Assembly (NCBI RefSeq): GCF_016464625.1
Contig: NZ_JAEAGO010000005.1
Span: 1 to 64,000, forward strand
From: Penaeicola halotolerans
GTDB taxonomy: Bacteria > Bacteroidota > Bacteroidia > Cytophagales > Cyclobacteriaceae
Reading direction: 5' to 3'
Length of the DNA: 64,000 bases
A program made the position numbers and the translations under genes. The notes beneath the pieces were generated by a model. That model was not told the DNA's origin and made no database searches. It worked only from the letters and a program-made list of their open reading frames with translations. This document shows, in pieces, positions 62,030 to 64,000 of this stretch; the stretch's first letter is position 1, and each line of letters opens with the position of its first letter.

Positions 62030-63952
62030 ATGGGAAAAATAATTGGTATCGACTTAGGAACTACTAACTCTTGCGTAGCCGTAATGGAAGGTAACGAGCC
62101 GGTAGTCATTCCTAACAGTGAAGGAAGAAGAACTACACCATCAATAGTAGCCTTCTTAGATAATGGCAATGGAGAGCGCAAAGTAGGTGATCCTGCTAAG
62201 CGTCAAGCAATCACAAATCCTCAGAACACTATCAGCTCAGTGAAGCGATTCATGGGTAAGAAATTTTCTGAGATTTCAGAAGAGAAAAAACACGCTTCTT
62301 ATAAAGTAGAAGCTGGATCTAATGACACAGTACGTGTCAGAATTGGAGACAGACTTTATACCCCACAAGAACTTTCTGCGATGATCCTTCAAAAAATGAA
62401 GAGTACGGCAGAAGACTATCTAGGCACATCAGTAACAGAAGCAGTTGTAACTGTACCTGCTTACTTCAATGATGCAGAGCGTCAAGCCACTAAAGAAGCT
62501 GGTCAGATCGCAGGTCTAGAAGTAAAGCGTATCATCAATGAGCCTACGGCTGCAGCTTTGGCTTATGGTTTGGATAAAAAAGACAAAGATCAAAAAATCG
62601 CTGTTTATGACTTAGGTGGTGGTACTTTTGACGTGTCTATCTTAGAACTTGGTGATGGTGTATTCGAGGTAAAATCTACGAATGGTGACGTACACCTAGG
62701 TGGTGATGACTTTGACCAAGTGATCATCAACTGGCTAGCTGAGGAGTTCAAATCAGAAGAGTCTATAGATCTACGTCAAGATCCTATGGCCTTACAGAGA
62801 TTAAAAGAAGCTGCCGAGAAAGCTAAAATCGAGCTTTCTAGCTCTTCTAATACAGAGATCAACTTACCATACATCACAGCTACTCAGTCTGGCCCTAAGC
62901 ACTTAGTGAGAAATCTGAGCAGAGCTAAATTTGAGCAGCTATCAGAAGACCTCGTACGTAGAACACTAGAGCCTTGCAAGCAAGCGCTTAAGGATTCTGG
63001 CTACAGTGCTTCTGATATAGATGAAGTTATCTTGGTCGGTGGATCTACTAGAATCCCTAAGATCCAAGAAGAGGTAGAGAAGTTCTTTGGTAAGAAGCCT
63101 TCAAAAGGTGTAAACCCTGATGAGGTTGTAGCGATCGGTGCTGCTATCCAAGGTGGTGTATTGACTGGTGAAGTCAAAGACGTACTCTTGCTAGACGTAA
63201 CACCTTTGGCACTTGGTATCGAGACGATGGGTGGTGTATTTACCAAACTGATTGAATCTAACACTACGATCCCTTCTAAGAAGTCGGAGGTATTCTCTAC
63301 TGCTGCTGACAACCAGCCGAGTGTAGAAATCCACGTACTTCAGGGTGAGCGCCCTATGGCTAAGGATAATAGAACCATCGGTAGATTCCACTTAGATGGT
63401 ATTCCTTCTGCCCCTAGAGGTGTGCCTCAGATCGAAGTGACTTTTGACATCGATGCCAATGGTATCCTCAACGTATCTGCTAAAGATAAAGGAACAGGCA
63501 AAGAGCAAAAGATCAGAATCGAAGCTTCTTCAGGACTATCTTCTGAAGAAATCGAAAAGATGAAGAAAGAAGCAGAAGCTAATGCCGCTTCTGATAAGGA
63601 AGAAAAAGAGCGTGTTGAAAAACTCAATGCAGCTGATACGATGATCTTCCAGACAGAAAAGCAGCTGAAAGAGTACGGTGAGAAGCTCTCTGCAGGTAAT
63701 AAATCCAACATCGAAGGTGCTCTCAAAAACTTGAAAGAGGCATTTGAGAAAAAAGACCTAGCCGCTATCGAGCCAGCTACAGAAGCTCTCAATAAAGCTT
63801 GGGAAGGTGCTGCACAAGAGATGTATGCCGCTACACAAGGTGCTGAAGGTGGCGCTCCAGGAGCAGATCCTAATGCATCCGCTCAAAACGCCAACAGTGG
63901 AGATGATGTCTCTGATGTGGAGTTTGAGGAAGTAGATGACTCTAAAAAATAA
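62030..63952 (+). CDS. dnaK: Molecular chaperone DnaK (Hsp70)
   Basis: 640 aa. ATP-dependent chaperone. [13 protein letters not shown] (phosphate 1), [42 protein letters not shown] and [14 protein letters not shown] mark the ATPase domain; the substrate domain follows from about 390, with a helical lid. The C-terminus is [12 protein letters not shown], in the usual acidic EEVD-like form. Not adjacent to grpE-dnaJ, which are 11 kb upstream on the other strand. Ends at a strong terminator. Confidence 0.98.
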   Translation: MGKIIGIDLGTTNSCVAVMEGNEPVVIPNSEGRRTTPSIVAFLDNGNGERKVGDPAKRQAITNPQNTISSVKRFMGKKFSEISEEKKHASYKVEAGSNDTVRVRIGDRLYTPQELSAMILQKMKSTAEDYLGTSVTEAVVTVPAYFNDAERQATKEAGQIAGLEVKRIINEPTAAALAYGLDKKDKDQKIAVYDLGGGTFDVSILELGDGVFEVKSTNGDVHLGGDDFDQVIINWLAEEFKSEESIDLRQDPMALQRLKEAAEKAKIELSSSSNTEINLPYITATQSGPKHLVRNLSRAKFEQLSEDLVRRTLEPCKQALKDSGYSASDIDEVILVGGSTRIPKIQEEVEKFFGKKPSKGVNPDEVVAIGAAIQGGVLTGEVKDVLLLDVTPLALGIETMGGVFTKLIESNTTIPSKKSEVFSTAADNQPSVEIHVLQGERPMAKDNRTIGRFHLDGIPSAPRGVPQIEVTFDIDANGILNVSAKDKGTGKEQKIRIEASSGLSSEEIEKMKKEAEANAASDKEEKERVEKLNAADTMIFQTEKQLKEYGEKLSAGNKSNIEGALKNLKEAFEKKDLAAIEPATEALNKAWEGAAQEMYAATQGAEGGAPGADPNASAQNANSGDDVSDVEFEEVDDSKK

Positions 63953-63970
63953 TGGGTAAAACCCCATATC

Positions 63971-64000
63971 AAGCGCGGGGATCTTCCTCGCGCTTTTTTT
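63971..64000 (+). terminator. Rho-independent terminator of dnaK
   Basis: AAGCGCGGGGA / TCCTCGCGCTT form an 11-bp stem with one G-U pair, loop TCT or longer, then at least seven T to the window end. Confidence 0.9.

Overview
The window is chromosomal DNA from a member of the Bacteroidota, most likely a marine or soil Cytophagales. This is inferred from several signs. Promoter -7 elements follow the phylum pattern TAnnTTTG (for example 33956-33963, 53858-53865, 55419-55426, 58545-58552), often with very short leaders. There is a type IX secretion C-terminal sorting tail at the end of the FG-GAP protein (3189-5360), many lipoproteins with SSC or FAC lipoboxes, a Bacteroidota-type homogentisate dioxygenase, and atpD-atpC standing apart from the rest of the ATP synthase genes. 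No insertion sequence, phage, CRISPR array or plasmid gene was seen. Genes are densely packed and no gene-free stretch exceeds about 300 bases.

Layout. 1-190: two identical tRNA-Val(TAC) genes, the first cut by the window edge. 280-8000: HAD phosphatase, DUF2461 protein, murF, a secreted FG-GAP protein, then a tight minus-strand run (hemerythrin/RIC-like protein, ruvX, def, omega-amidase). 8147-17100: carboxy-terminal protease, hmgA, rlpA-like, sbcDC, PAS histidine kinase. 17200-24950: a giant alpha-2-macroglobulin lipoprotein overlapping penicillin-binding protein 1C. 24957-32011: PLP lyase, FAD-linked oxidase, ROK kinase, NlpC/P60 lipoprotein, hybrid kinase, propeller lipoprotein. 32244-39329: prfC, RluA-type synthase, TraB/GumN, histidine phosphatase, atpDC, histidine kinase. 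39531-41849: Dps, NlpE-like lipoprotein, an unknown lipoprotein and a secreted 5-hydroxyisourate hydrolase. 41977-46381: the respiratory/NO-stress operon described below. 46440-56094: natAB, a toastrack-like protein, dnaJ-grpE, obg, adk, hpt, a metallopeptidase, a small basic protein and upp. 56101-64000: CaCA exchanger, small membrane protein, L-serine dehydratase, hemE, a three-gene MOSC / membrane protein / NTPase operon, and dnaK.

The most interesting system is at 41914-46422. An Fe-S type Rrf2 regulator, a cbb3-like oxidase subunit I with an unusual N-terminal extension, a CcoO-cytochrome c fusion, two unrecognised membrane proteins and a group III truncated haemoglobin are packed as one operon bounded by two strong terminators. 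A perfect inverted repeat lies over the promoter, and a 19-base exact copy of its core recurs inside the first codons of the oxidase gene. I read this as a stress-induced (NO or low oxygen) alternative terminal oxidase; the RIC-like hemerythrin protein at 7221-7979 may belong to the same physiology.

Other points of note are a DnaJ that keeps only half of its zinc-finger motifs, matching sigma-54-like elements upstream of grpE and dnaK, a possible homopolymer frameshift at the start of the 5-hydroxyisourate hydrolase, and a promoter/hairpin overlap before hpt.
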